DNA of 64,000 nt from Bradyrhizobium sp. 132. Lineage in GTDB: Bacteria > Pseudomonadota > Alphaproteobacteria > Rhizobiales > Xanthobacteraceae. The notes under the pieces are model-generated. The model did not search any database, was not told where the DNA came from, and saw nothing but the letters and a program-made list of their open reading frames with translations. Position numbers and translations under genes: made by a program. Shown piece after piece: positions 1-7,619 of the stretch; the stretch's first letter is position 1, and every line of letters begins with the position of its first letter. Location of the stretch: the NCBI RefSeq assembly GCF_023074185.1, contig NZ_JADPKY010000090.1, positions 1 to 64,000 on the forward strand. The letters are read 5' to 3'.

Positions 1-83
1 ACGGCACGCCCGAGGAAATCAAGTCCAACGCCGCCGTGCAGGAAGCCTATCTCGGCGGTGTTCACGGAGAGATCGCCGCATGA
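1..83 (+). CDS. livG: Branched-chain amino acid ABC transporter ATPase LivG, C-terminal end (partial)
   Basis: Only the last 26 codons are inside the window, ending in EAYLGGVHGEIAA and TGA at 81-83. The ending EAYLG is typical of the C-terminus of LivG-type ATPases of high-affinity branched-chain amino acid importers. The stop overlaps the ATG of livF by four bases (ATGA), which indicates translational coupling in one operon. The upstream permease and binding-protein genes would lie left of the window. Identification rests on this short tail plus the following livF. Confidence 0.75.
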   Translation, partial: GTPEEIKSNAAVQEAYLGGVHGEIAA

Positions 84-778
84 GCCTGATCGAGGTCAAC
101 GGCCTGAACAGCTATTACGGGGACTCCCACATCCTGTTCGACGTCGCCATGCATGTGGAGCGTCATGAGGTGGTGGCGTTGCTGGGCCGCAACGGCGCCG
201 GCAAGAGCACCACGCTGAAGAGCCTGATGGGCGTCGTGACGCCCCGCAGCGGCAGCGTGAAGTTCGACGGCATCGACATCGCCGGGCGCAAGAGCCACAG
301 AATCGCGCAGGCCGGCATGCAGCTCGTGCACGAGGAACGCCGCATCTTCGGCGGCCTGTCGGTGGAGGAGAATATCATCCTCGCCGGGATCACTGCGCCG
401 AAACGCTGGCCGCTCCAGCGCATCTACGAAATGTTTCCGCGGCTGAAGGAGCGGCGCAACAACCGCGGCACCGAGCTCTCCGGCGGCGAGCAGCAGATGC
501 TCGCGATCGCACGGGCGCTGGTGCGCGATCCCAAGATCGTGCTGCTGGACGAGCCGTTCGAGGGGCTTGCGCCCGTCATCGTCCACGATCTCGTCAAGGC
601 CTGCCGCGAGCTCGCGGCCGCCGGCCAAACCATCGTGCTGGTCGAGCAGAACCTGGCGGCCACGCTGGCGCTGGCGACGCGGATCTACATCATCAACAAC
701 GGTCACATCGTGCACGAGGGGCCGGCGCAGGAGCTCAAGGCCCAGCCGGAGCTGCTCCAGCGCTATCTCGGCGTCTAG
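80..778 (+). CDS. livF: Branched-chain amino acid ABC transporter ATP-binding protein LivF
   Basis: The 232-residue product is a cytoplasmic ABC ATPase that powers uptake of branched-chain amino acids or related amides together with LivG and the LivHM permeases. Walker A GRNGAGKST is at residues 36-44, the signature LSGGE at 133-137 and Walker B LLDEP at 155-159. The short length, the opening LIEVNGLNSYYGDSHIL and the EGLAP stretch after Walker B are typical of LivF. The ATG overlaps the livG stop. It converges with the HIT gene and their ends overlap by four bases. The actual substrate cannot be told from this subunit, because Liv-type systems also carry urea, amides and aromatic acids. Confidence 0.9.
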   Translation: MSLIEVNGLNSYYGDSHILFDVAMHVERHEVVALLGRNGAGKSTTLKSLMGVVTPRSGSVKFDGIDIAGRKSHRIAQAGMQLVHEERRIFGGLSVEENIILAGITAPKRWPLQRIYEMFPRLKERRNNRGTELSGGEQQMLAIARALVRDPKIVLLDEPFEGLAPVIVHDLVKACRELAAAGQTIVLVEQNLAATLALATRIYIINNGHIVHEGPAQELKAQPELLQRYLGV

Positions 779-1194
779 ATCGCGGCGATCATTCGCCTGG
801 CGTGATCGGCGAGCACGGCCATGTCTTCCTTGCGCGTCTGCGCCGGCAGCAGCTCGATTCCGGCCCTGACCGGCATGACGTGCATGTGCAGGTGAAAGAC
901 CACCTGACCACTGGCCGGCTCGCTGAACTGCTGAAGGATGATGCCTTCGGCGCCGAAGGCCTTCATCGCGGCAATCGCGATCCGCTTGGCGGTTCGGGCG
1001 ACCCCGGCGAGGTCGTCATCCGCGATATCGAGGATGCCGCGCGCCCGCGCCCGGGGAATGACCAGCGTGTGTCCGGGCGAGCGCGGCATGATGTCGAGGA
1101 AGGCGAGGCTGCGCTCGTCCCTGAAAACCTCGAAACAGGGTATCTCGCCGCGCAGGATCTTCGCGAAAACGTTCTGATCATCATAGGGCGCCAT
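775..1194 (-). CDS. HIT family protein (histidine triad nucleotide hydrolase)
   Basis: This is a 139-residue small cytoplasmic protein of the histidine triad superfamily. The active-site motif HLHMHVMP occupies residues 101-108, and an N-terminal segment (DQNVFAKILRGEIPC) is characteristic of Hint-type proteins. Hint enzymes hydrolyse the P-N bond of adenosine phosphoramidates; the physiological substrate in bacteria is usually unknown. The ATG at 1194 has a GGAGGG Shine-Dalgarno a few bases upstream. It converges on livF and is divergent from prmC. Confidence 0.88.
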   Translation of the reverse strand: MAPYDDQNVFAKILRGEIPCFEVFRDERSLAFLDIMPRSPGHTLVIPRARARGILDIADDDLAGVARTAKRIAIAAMKAFGAEGIILQQFSEPASGQVVFHLHMHVMPVRAGIELLPAQTRKEDMAVLADHARRMIAAI

Positions 1195-1284
1195 GGATCC
1201 CTCCTTCGCTGCGAGGCGCGATCTGACGCGCTCGTTTCCGTTGACGCAAGCAAGCCCGGCGATCTATCCACGGTGCCAGGCAGG

Positions 1285-2181
1285 ATGGTTCCATTGGCGG
1301 CCGATTTCGAACCCGGACACAGTATCGAGAGTGCGCGGCGCGCGCTTGCGGCACGGCTGCAATCGGCCGGCATCGAGCAGCCCGCCCTTGATGCGCGCCT
1401 GCTCGTCGGAGCTGCGCTGAGGCTTGATCTGACCGGCTTGGTCACGCAGGCGGCCCGGCAACTCACAGCTGAAGAGGCCGCGCGGATCGAAGCATCCGCG
1501 AAGCGCCGGCTCGCCCATGAGCCGGTCGCCCGCATTCTCGGCGCTCGGGAATTCTGGGGCCTGCCGTTCCAGCTATCCGAGGCGACGCTGGTGCCGCGGC
1601 CGGACACCGAGACCGTGGTCGAACTGGCGCTCGAGATCTTTCGCGGCCTCACGATATCGGGGCCGCGCCCGCGCATCGCGGATATCGGCACCGGATCGGG
1701 CGCCATCCTGCTCGCGCTGCTGCACGAAATTCCCGGCGCCTTCGGTGTCGGCACCGATCTCAGCTTGACCGCGCTCAAGACCGCCAGAGACAACGCCGCA
1801 GCTCTGGGCCTCGCCGACCGCGCCAGCTTCGTCGCCTGCTCCTACGCTGCGGCGCTTCGCGGCCCGTTCGACCTCATCGTCTCGAACCCGCCCTACATCC
1901 CGTCAGCCGAAATTCCGAAACTGAGCATCGAGGTGCGCGAGCACGATCCGCATCTGGCGCTCGATGGCGGCAATGACGGTTACGACGCCTATCGCGCCCT
2001 GACCCCGCAGGCCGCCGAACGTCTCGCCCCCGGCGGAGCACTGATCGTCGAGGCCGGACAGGGCCAGGCCCGAAATATTGAAACCTTGATGACGGCTGCT
2101 GCGTTGGTGGTGGACAGTTCGCCCAAGGTCGATCTGGCGGGCATCCCGCGGGCGGTTTCGGCCCGAAAAATGCCCCCATAA
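1285..2181 (+). CDS. prmC: Peptide chain release factor N5-glutamine methyltransferase PrmC (HemK)
   Basis: PrmC methylates the glutamine of the GGQ motif in release factors RF1/RF2, using S-adenosylmethionine. The 298-residue reading shows the helical N-terminal release-factor-binding domain (residues 1 to about 100), the SAM loop DIGTGSG around 133-139 and the catalytic NPPY at 201-204. The open frame extends far upstream to 802, but that part runs antisense through the HIT gene, so the in-frame ATG at 1285 was chosen; its Shine-Dalgarno is weak (AGGCAGG). In most alphaproteobacteria prfA lies directly upstream of prmC; here the upstream neighbour is the divergent HIT gene. The following gene, DUF4167, is the common downstream neighbour. 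Confidence 0.9.
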   Translation: MVPLAADFEPGHSIESARRALAARLQSAGIEQPALDARLLVGAALRLDLTGLVTQAARQLTAEEAARIEASAKRRLAHEPVARILGAREFWGLPFQLSEATLVPRPDTETVVELALEIFRGLTISGPRPRIADIGTGSGAILLALLHEIPGAFGVGTDLSLTALKTARDNAAALGLADRASFVACSYAAALRGPFDLIVSNPPYIPSAEIPKLSIEVREHDPHLALDGGNDGYDAYRALTPQAAERLAPGGALIVEAGQGQARNIETLMTAAALVVDSSPKVDLAGIPRAVSARKMPP

Positions 2182-2222
2182 AAGCCGGATTGGGCTGCAA
2201 AAAACCTCTTGGAATATCCCTT

Positions 2223-2321
2223 GGGAACGACTACCTTCCGATCAACAGATCGGTGCCGGCCCCGTAGACCTACGGGCGAAAGCCGGGCTCTCTCGAGCGA
2301 GAGCCTACCGATAAAGGTTCC
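2223..2321 (+). ncRNA. Candidate structured RNA (multibranched fold) upstream of DUF4167
   Basis: By hand this stretch folds into three consecutive perfect hairpins enclosed by a long-range stem. The hairpins are CCGATC/GATCGG (2238-2243 with 2248-2253), CCCGTA/TACGGG (2261-2266 with 2271-2276) and GGCTCTC/GAGAGCC (2286-2292 with 2299-2305). The closing stem is GGAAC at 2224-2228 with GTTCC at 2317-2321. A further pairing, AGCGC with GCGCT, lies at 2340-2364. It starts about 40 bases after prmC and ends 320 bases before DUF4167, so it could be a separate small RNA or part of a long leader. It does not match tmRNA, RNase P, SRP RNA or the riboswitches I can recognise. Confidence 0.45.
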
Positions 2322-2640
2322 AAACCGCAGGTCCTGTTGAGCGCGATGGCCATTGAGCTGCGCTGCTTACCGACCGCAACGTGAACGAAAGCCTGATATT
2401 GAGCTTTAAGACTTACGCAACAAAGCTAGGCTTGTTTCGGCAGGCGATATGAATGGGTTCGCTGGCGATAGATGCTGGCGGTGGGGAACGCGTCTTTGTT
2501 GAACGCGACGGTCGACGAACATCGGCAGGGATCAATCTGTTTGCGTGCGGTGCGCGCGAGCGATGTGAACCGCTGTCATCAGGTCACTCTCAGCAATCAG
2601 TGATGCGTGCAACCTTTAGGGCTGGAATTAAAGGCAGGAC
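2322..2640. other. Gap without a supportable gene upstream of DUF4167
   Basis: After the folded RNA candidate, about 320 bases hold no convincing gene. A 63-codon frame at 2453-2644 has no recognisable composition or Shine-Dalgarno and runs into the DUF4167 start. The stretch is lower in GC than its surroundings, with A/T-rich patches near 2396-2440 that could carry the DUF4167 promoter. I see no clear -35/-10 pair. Confidence 0.4.
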
Positions 2641-3426
2641 ATGAGAAACGGTCAGAACAAGCAGCGGATGCGCAACCGCAACAACAATAGTAGCAACAAT
2701 AACAACAACAATAACCGGCGCGGCCAGAACCCGATGACTCGGGTCTACGAGTCCAACGGACCCGACATCAAGATCCGCGGCACGGCTTCGCATGTCGCTG
2801 AAAAGTATCTTCAGCTCGCGCGTGACGCGCGCTCCTCCGGAGACCCCGTTGCGGCCGAGAACTACTACCAGCACGCCGAGCATTATTTTCGCCTGATCGC
2901 GACCGCTCAGGAGCAGTTCCGCCAGAACCAGCAGCCTCGCGGCGACGAGCCCATCAGCAACAGCAGCGGCGACGACAGCGAAGACGACGGCGAGAATTTC
3001 TCGAATTTTGGCCAGGAGCCGGGTTTCGTCCCGCAGCCGCCGCAGCCGACCTTCGTGCGCGACCGCGATGGCCAGCGAGATCATCAGCCGCGAGATCATC
3101 AGCCGCGCGACAACCAGCCTTATCAGCGCGACAACCAGCAGCCGCGCGAACATCGCGAGCGTGACCATCGTCCGCAGCCGCAATATCAACCGCAACCGCA
3201 GAACCAGCCGCAGCCCGTCGTCGTCGCCGAGGCTGGCAACGTCGATCGTCTTCCCTCCTTCATCACCGGCCCGCAGCCGCAGTTGAACGGCCCCCCGGGC
3301 GCCGGCCTTGAAGGCGCTGCTGGCGGCGAACGCTTTCCGCGGCGGCGCCGCCGGCCGAATGGCCCGCGCCCCGAGCGCGAAGCCGCTCCGGCGGCCTCGA
3401 GCGACGAAGTGGCCCCCGGCGAGTAA
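2641..3426 (+). CDS. DUF4167 domain-containing, low-complexity Asn/Gln/Arg-rich protein
   Basis: The 261-residue protein has an asparagine-rich start encoded by an AAC/AAT triplet run. This is followed by the conserved DUF4167 core (about residues 25-105, containing KIRGTASHVAEKYLQLARDA and a YYQHAEHYFR helix) and a long disordered tail with tandem RDHQP/RDNQP units and PQPQ repeats. It ends in an Arg/Pro-rich segment. DUF4167 proteins are conserved in alphaproteobacteria without an established role; the composition suggests RNA or nucleoprotein binding, which is inference. The Shine-Dalgarno AAAGGCAGG precedes the ATG. A strong terminator follows the stop, so it is probably a single-gene transcript. 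Confidence 0.85.
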   Translation: MRNGQNKQRMRNRNNNSSNNNNNNNRRGQNPMTRVYESNGPDIKIRGTASHVAEKYLQLARDARSSGDPVAAENYYQHAEHYFRLIATAQEQFRQNQQPRGDEPISNSSGDDSEDDGENFSNFGQEPGFVPQPPQPTFVRDRDGQRDHQPRDHQPRDNQPYQRDNQQPREHRERDHRPQPQYQPQPQNQPQPVVVAEAGNVDRLPSFITGPQPQLNGPPGAGLEGAAGGERFPRRRRRPNGPRPEREAAPAASSDEVAPGE

Positions 3427-3459
3427 GCCGCAACCGTTTCGCCAGATATTCTGACCTGT

Positions 3460-3490
3460 ATCGTCCCGGCCTTGCCGGGACGATTTTTTT
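3460..3490 (+). terminator. Rho-independent terminator of the DUF4167 gene
   Basis: An 11-bp perfect stem (ATCGTCCCGGC with GCCGGGACGAT, loop CTT) is followed by a run of T residues to 3490. It begins 33 bases after the DUF4167 stop. Confidence 0.9.
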
Positions 3491-3590
3491 AGAGCGTTTT
3501 CGAGCGAAGTGGATACCGGTTCGCGTAAAGAAAACGCGTCGAAACAAGAAACTAGAGCTCCGTTCCGATGCAATCGGAACGGAGCTCTAG
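3491..3590. repeat. Palindromic intergenic repeat ending in a 39-base perfect inverted repeat
   Basis: The block begins AGAGCGTTTTCGAGCGAAG and ends in a perfect inverted repeat at 3552-3590 (18-base arms CTAGAGCTCCGTTCCGAT and its complement around GCA). I recall this composite as a dispersed element in Bradyrhizobium intergenic regions; only the palindrome is directly visible here. It abuts the methyltransferase gene, whose TAG stop (3587-3589) is formed by the last bases of the palindrome. Confidence 0.75.
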
Positions 3591-4333
3591 CTGCGCGTCA
3601 CGCTTGTCGAGGACGGCACCAGCACCGGTTTCGCCAGCGAGGGAATCAGCCGCGCCCGCTCGCGCTTGGCGGGGATCGCGCGGTAGACCTGCTTGGTCGC
3701 CTCGACGATGTGCACGCCCGCGAAGGGCAGCGACAGCGCCGCGCCGGCGCGCTCCCACATCTGTGCGGATTTCAGCACCCAGCCGCCGGCATAGGGCGGC
3801 ATGAACAGCGCCTCGCCCCATGCGGTCGGGGTAAACCAGGTCTGGCGCAACAGGTCGGTGATCTGCGAGCGCGAATAGGGCCGGCCGTGACCGAACGGCG
3901 TGCTGTCGGTGCGGGTCCACACCCCGCGCCGGTTCGGGATGACCGCGATCATCCGGCCGGACGGCGACAGCACGCGCCAAGCCTCGCGCAGCAGCGCGGC
4001 CGGATCGTCCGACATTTCCAGCGCGTGGACCAGCAGGATGCGATCGACCGCGGCGTCGGGAAGCGGCAACGAGAATTCATCCACCAGCGAGGCGAGCGCC
4101 GGCCGTCCGGTCGGCCATTTCAAGACGCCCTGCGCCGACGGCATGAAGGCGATGCAGCGCTCCGCATCCTCGCGGAACAACCCGAGATAGGGCGTGGGAT
4201 AGCCAAAGCCGAGCACGCGCTGGCCCTCGATACGCGGCCAGCGCTCCCTGATGCCGCGATTGATCATCTGCCGCGCCACAATCCCGAGGCGGCGGGAGTA
4301 GAACTCGCGGAGGTCGACGACATCAATGGTCAT
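3587..4333 (-). CDS. Class I SAM-dependent methyltransferase
   Basis: This 248-residue cytoplasmic protein has a Methyltransf_11-like fold. The SAM loop VLGFGYPTPYLG is near residues 40-51, and an acidic/aspartate stretch with ILLVHALEMSDDPAALLREA (motif IV-V region) lies near 100-120. An AVIPNRRGVW strand follows. The substrate cannot be inferred from the sequence. The gene is divergent from gloB, a pairing often seen in Bradyrhizobium-like genomes, but no joint function is established. The stop codon is supplied by the neighbouring palindromic repeat, so the original C-terminus may have been altered by insertion of that repeat. Confidence 0.82.
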   Translation of the reverse strand: MTIDVVDLREFYSRRLGIVARQMINRGIRERWPRIEGQRVLGFGYPTPYLGLFREDAERCIAFMPSAQGVLKWPTGRPALASLVDEFSLPLPDAAVDRILLVHALEMSDDPAALLREAWRVLSPSGRMIAVIPNRRGVWTRTDSTPFGHGRPYSRSQITDLLRQTWFTPTAWGEALFMPPYAGGWVLKSAQMWERAGAALSLPFAGVHIVEATKQVYRAIPAKRERARLIPSLAKPVLVPSSTSVTRS

Positions 4334-4440
4334 GAGGGCAATGTAACATGCACGAGGCGGACCCTGCGCGCTGAATATTGCATTGCCTGCGCAACGTTAA
4401 CGCCATATTTGTCTGGCGGGGCTGAGCGCGAGGAGATGAC

Positions 4441-5208
4441 ATGGCTGCCGAAATTCGTACTTTCACCTGTTTAAACGACAATTTCGGTTATCTGATCCAC
4501 GATGTGGAAACCAAGGCGACGGCGTCGATCGACGCGCCGGAGGCCGGTCCCATCCTGAAGGCGCTCGAGCGCGAGGGCTGGCAGCTGACCGACATCCTGA
4601 TCACCCATCATCATGGCGATCATGTCGGCGGGGTGGCCGAGCTCAAGCAGAAATACAATTGCCGCGTCGTCGCGCCGCATGACAAGACGACTAAGATCGC
4701 AAACGTCGACTTGCGCGTCGCCAATGCCGAGATCGTCAAGGTCGGCAGCTTGCTGGGGCGCGTACTGGAGACGCCCGGCCACACGCTCGACCACATCTCC
4801 TACGTGTTCGACACCGAGAAGGCGCTGTTCGCCGCCGACACGCTGTTCTCGATCGGCTGCGGCCGCGTGTTCGAGGGCACCTATCCGATGATGTGGGATT
4901 CGCTTTTGAAGCTGCGTGCCCTGCCCGACGACTTCAATCTCTATTGCGGCCATGAATACACGGCATCCAACGTCAAGTTCGCGCTGGCCGTCGACCCCGA
5001 CAATGCGGCGCTGCAGGCGCGCGCGGCGGAGGTGGCGAAGCTGCGGGCCGAGAACAAGCCGACCGTTCCCTCACTGCTTGGTGACGAGAAGCGAGCAAAC
5101 GTGTTCCTGCGCGCCGACGAACCGTCGGTCGCAGCCAGGCTGCACATGAAAGGCGCGGATGCCGCCGCGGTGTTCGGCGAGCTGCGCGAGCGCAAGAACA
5201 AGTCTTGA
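4441..5208 (+). CDS. gloB: Hydroxyacylglutathione hydrolase (glyoxalase II)
   Basis: GloB hydrolyses S-D-lactoylglutathione to D-lactate and glutathione, the second step of methylglyoxal detoxification. The 255-residue protein has the binuclear metal motif THHHGDHVGG at residues 55-64, further metal ligands in GHTLDH and in ADTLFSIGCGR, and the C-terminal YCGHEYT and glutathione-binding region typical of glyoxalase II. Length matches the family. GAGGAG lies five bases before the ATG. The downstream cupin gene starts 23 bases after the stop in the same direction and is probably co-transcribed. Confidence 0.95.
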   Translation: MAAEIRTFTCLNDNFGYLIHDVETKATASIDAPEAGPILKALEREGWQLTDILITHHHGDHVGGVAELKQKYNCRVVAPHDKTTKIANVDLRVANAEIVKVGSLLGRVLETPGHTLDHISYVFDTEKALFAADTLFSIGCGRVFEGTYPMMWDSLLKLRALPDDFNLYCGHEYTASNVKFALAVDPDNAALQARAAEVAKLRAENKPTVPSLLGDEKRANVFLRADEPSVAARLHMKGADAAAVFGELRERKNKS

Positions 5209-5231
5209 AGATCAAATCCTGACGGGAATCG

Positions 5232-5654
5232 ATGCCGACCGCAGCCGAGATCATCGCGCGCCTCGAACTCCGCCCGCATCCCGAGGGCGGGCATTACCGC
5301 GAGACGTTTCGCGACCAGACCACGGACGCCAGCGGCCGGTCGCGTTCGACCCTGATCTACTTCCTGCTCGCGCGCGGCGAGCGCTCGCACTGGCATCGCA
5401 TCGATGCAGTCGAGGTCTGGCACTATTACGCCGGCGGCGCGCTGACGCTGCGGATCGCCCATGACGGCTGCTCCCAGCATGAAGTGCGCCTCGGCACGGA
5501 CCTTGTGAGCGGTGAGCGGCCGCAGGCGATCGTGCCGGCGAATGCCTGGCAGACGGCCGAGACCACCGGCGAGTGGACGCTGCTCGGCTGCACCGTGGCG
5601 CCCGCCTTCGAGTTCGCAAAGTTCGAGCTCGCGCCCAAGGGCTGGGAGCCTTAA
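5232..5654 (+). CDS. Cupin domain-containing protein (DUF985 type)
   Basis: The 140-residue protein is a small single-domain cupin. LELRPHPEGGHYRETFRD at the start, then SHWHRIDAVEVWHYYAG and the later ANAWQTAE strand, match the DUF985 cupin family (PF06172). His residues in SHWHRID could bind a metal. The function of the family is not established. It follows gloB closely on the same strand, so an operon is likely, but a role in glyoxal metabolism is only a guess. Confidence 0.88.
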   Translation: MPTAAEIIARLELRPHPEGGHYRETFRDQTTDASGRSRSTLIYFLLARGERSHWHRIDAVEVWHYYAGGALTLRIAHDGCSQHEVRLGTDLVSGERPQAIVPANAWQTAETTGEWTLLGCTVAPAFEFAKFELAPKGWEP

Positions 5655-5687
5655 GGCACCACCGTTCCGGCTTGCCCCGGCATGACG

Positions 5688-6560
5688 CTACCGCTTCCGC
5701 AGCACCATGTCCTTTGCCGCGATCAGGCCGCCGCCGGCGATCAGGATCGCGGCGATGGCGATGTTGGCGCTGGCTTTTGCAAAACCGGCGGCGATCAGGA
5801 AGCCGGTCGAGAGCAGCGGCGTCGCGTAGGACGCGGCGCCGAGCACGCGGATGTCGCCGCGCTTCATGCCGATGTCCCAGGCGTAGAAGGCGGCACCGAC
5901 GGGGCCGATGCCGAGCGCGATCACCGAGAGCCATTGCAGCGTGGTGTCCGGCCATACCGTGGTTTCAAGCAGGCCATGCATCAGCGCGGCAAGCACCGCG
6001 GTGGCGAGGCAGAATCCCGCGACCGCATCGGTCGGCACCGCCTTCAATCGGCGCGACAGCACCGAATAGGTCGCCCACACGAAGGCTGCGATGAAGGCCG
6101 CAGCCAATCCCGGCAATTGCTCCTGCGCGAAGCCGGAGGTGCTTCCGGCGAACAGCAGCACGGTGCCGGCGAGGCCGAGCACGGCGCCGACGATGTGATG
6201 CACGGCAAGCCGCTCGCCCGGCAGCAACGACGAGAACAGCACGATCAGGAGCGGCCACAGATAATTCAGCAGGCCGGCTTCAGCCGGCGGCGCGAAGCGC
6301 AGTGCGAGGAAATACAGCGCGTGGTAGCCGAACAATCCGCCGACGCCGACGGTCCACACGACCAGTGGCTGACGCAGGCTTTTGGCCGCCTCGCCGCGGC
6401 CGATCCAGGTGAGCAGACCGACCAGACCGCCGATCGCGAACGTCATCGCGGCCAGCTGGAACGCCGGGATCGTTCCGGTCGCCACCGTCATCACTGACAG
6501 CAGCGACCACATCAGGATCGCGGTCAATCCGATCAGCGTCGCAGTGCGGGCGGTCATCAA
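5688..6560 (-). CDS. DMT-superfamily EamA transporter (drug/metabolite exporter)
   Basis: This 290-residue inner-membrane protein has about ten hydrophobic segments arranged as two EamA repeats. The first repeat starts at TATLIGLTAILMWSLLSV and the second around residues 145-280, with typical motifs such as LNYLWPLLIVLFSSLLPGE and GPVGAAFYAWDIGMKRGD. Members export metabolites or amino acids; the substrate is unknown. The protein ends KDMVLRKR, a normal cytoplasmic tail. ATG 6560 was used, with a second ATG three bases later as an equal option. Confidence 0.9.
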   Translation of the reverse strand: MMTARTATLIGLTAILMWSLLSVMTVATGTIPAFQLAAMTFAIGGLVGLLTWIGRGEAAKSLRQPLVVWTVGVGGLFGYHALYFLALRFAPPAEAGLLNYLWPLLIVLFSSLLPGERLAVHHIVGAVLGLAGTVLLFAGSTSGFAQEQLPGLAAAFIAAFVWATYSVLSRRLKAVPTDAVAGFCLATAVLAALMHGLLETTVWPDTTLQWLSVIALGIGPVGAAFYAWDIGMKRGDIRVLGAASYATPLLSTGFLIAAGFAKASANIAIAAILIAGGGLIAAKDMVLRKR

Positions 6561-6581
6561 TCGAGGGCTCTGAGGACGCGG

Positions 6582-6604
6582 ATGCCCGGCACGAGGCCGG
6601 GCAT
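6582..6604. repeat. GC-rich palindromic hairpin between EamA and phbB genes
   Basis: ATGCCCGGC (6582-6590) pairs perfectly with GCCGGGCAT (6596-6604) around a five-base loop. It lies downstream of phbB on the minus strand but has no T-run, so it is more likely a dispersed palindromic unit or a factor-dependent end than an intrinsic terminator. Confidence 0.6.
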
Positions 6605-6642
6605 GGCGTCTTCATTATAGTCTTGTTGCGCCAAACGCCATA

Positions 6643-7368
6643 TCAGGCGTGGTACTGGCCGCCGTTGATGGTCAGCGTCGAGCCGGTGATGAAGCCGGCC
6701 TCGTCAGCTGCGAGAAACACCACGGCGCGCGCGATTTCCTCGGGTTCGCCAAGACGATTCACCGGGATCTGCGGGATCACGTTCTTTTCCAGCACGTCCT
6801 TGGGCACGGCCTGCACCATTTCGGTATTGATGTAGCCCGGCGCGATCGCATTGACGGTGATGCCGCCCTTGGCGTTCTCGATCGCAAGCGCCTTGGTGAA
6901 GCCGATGTCGCCGGCCTTTGCGGCGGAATAGTTAACCTGGCCGAACTGGCCCTTCTGGCCGTTGATCGACGAGATCGAGATGACGCGGCCGAACTTGCGG
7001 GCACGCATGCCTTCGATCACCTGGCGCGTCATGTTGAACAGCGAGCCGAGATTGGTGTTGATCACGGCGTTCCACTGGTCGAGCGTCATCTTGTGGAAGG
7101 CGGTGTCACGGGTGATGCCGGCATTGTTGACGAGCACGTCGATGGGACCGAGATCTGCCTCGACCTTCTTCACGCCTTCGGCGCAGGCGTCGAAATTGCT
7201 GACATCCCATTTGTAGACGGCGATGCCGGTCTCGGCCTTGAACTTCTCCGCCGCGGTGTCATTGCCGGCATAGCTCGCCGCGACCTTGTACCCCGCCGCC
7301 TTCAGCGCCTTGCTGATCGCCGCTCCGATGCCCCGCGTACCACCCGTCACCAATGCAACTCGTGCCAT
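6643..7368 (-). CDS. phbB: Acetoacetyl-CoA reductase PhbB (NADPH-dependent SDR)
   Basis: PhbB reduces acetoacetyl-CoA to (R)-3-hydroxybutyryl-CoA, the monomer for polyhydroxybutyrate. The 241-residue short-chain dehydrogenase has the nucleotide loop TGGTRGIG at residues 8-15, NNAG at 81-84, a catalytic Ser in SISSINGQKGQFGQ and YSAAK at 147-151. The NGQKGQFGQVNYSAAKAG and FITGSTLTINGGQYHA segments are diagnostic of PhbB. It follows phbA on the same strand but with 251 bases between, including a terminator-like hairpin, so it probably has its own promoter. Confidence 0.95.
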   Translation of the reverse strand: MARVALVTGGTRGIGAAISKALKAAGYKVAASYAGNDTAAEKFKAETGIAVYKWDVSNFDACAEGVKKVEADLGPIDVLVNNAGITRDTAFHKMTLDQWNAVINTNLGSLFNMTRQVIEGMRARKFGRVISISSINGQKGQFGQVNYSAAKAGDIGFTKALAIENAKGGITVNAIAPGYINTEMVQAVPKDVLEKNVIPQIPVNRLGEPEEIARAVVFLAADEAGFITGSTLTINGGQYHA

Positions 7369-7454
7369 ATCGTATTCCTTCCCTTGGACTCTTCCGACGT
7401 TTCTGAGTGATCGTTTTTAGTGATGGATTATGCGGCTGGTTGAACGAACATCAA

Positions 7455-7485
7455 GAACAAAACGCCCGGCGTTGAGCCGGGCGTT
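7455..7485 (-). terminator. Terminator between phbA and phbB
   Basis: On the minus strand a 10-bp perfect stem (AACGCCCGGC with GCCGGGCGTT, five-base loop) is followed by TTGTTCTT. It lies 135 bases after the phbA stop and about 90 bases before the phbB start, so it would separate the two genes into different transcripts. A second plus-strand hairpin, GCGGTTGC with GCAACCGC (7506-7537), is followed by TTTTT. Confidence 0.7.
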
Positions 7486-7554
7486 TGTATTTAGTCGAGG
7501 CTTGCGCGGTTGCGAAGAATATTTGATTTGCAACCGCTGCCTTTTTAATCGCGT

Positions 7555-7562
7555 GCAACGCA
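7555..7562 (-). promoter_or_regulatory. PhaR-like TGCGTTGC motif upstream of phbB
   Basis: The 8-mer TGCGTTGC on the minus strand sits about 190 bases upstream of phbB, in a stretch with several further TGC-type words (GTGCGCTGCAC, GGTTGCAAA). The identical 8-mer occurs before phaR at 9030-9037. PhaR regulators of the Paracoccus type are known to bind TGC-rich repeats, so this is a candidate operator; that link is inference. Confidence 0.35.
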
Positions 7563-7591
7563 CTCAGTCACGTGTGCAGCGCACGCGCAAA

Positions 7592-7613
7592 TTACGCGTC
7601 AGTTACGCGTAAG
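7592..7613. repeat. Two tandem 11-base units (TTACGCGTCAG / TTACGCGTAAG)
   Basis: Two head-to-tail copies differ at one base. Each contains the palindrome ACGCGT. They lie immediately downstream of the phbA stop. No function is evident. Confidence 0.7.
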
Positions 7614-7619
7614 CTATCT

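Noticed and set aside
2278..2291. GAAAGCCGGGCTCT resembling the conserved GAAAGTCCGGGCTCC of RNase P RNA
   Set aside because: Differs at key bases and lacks other RNase P signatures; the bases belong to the local hairpins instead.
2453..2644. 63-codon frame upstream of DUF4167
   Set aside because: No Shine-Dalgarno, no recognisable composition, and it runs into the DUF4167 start.
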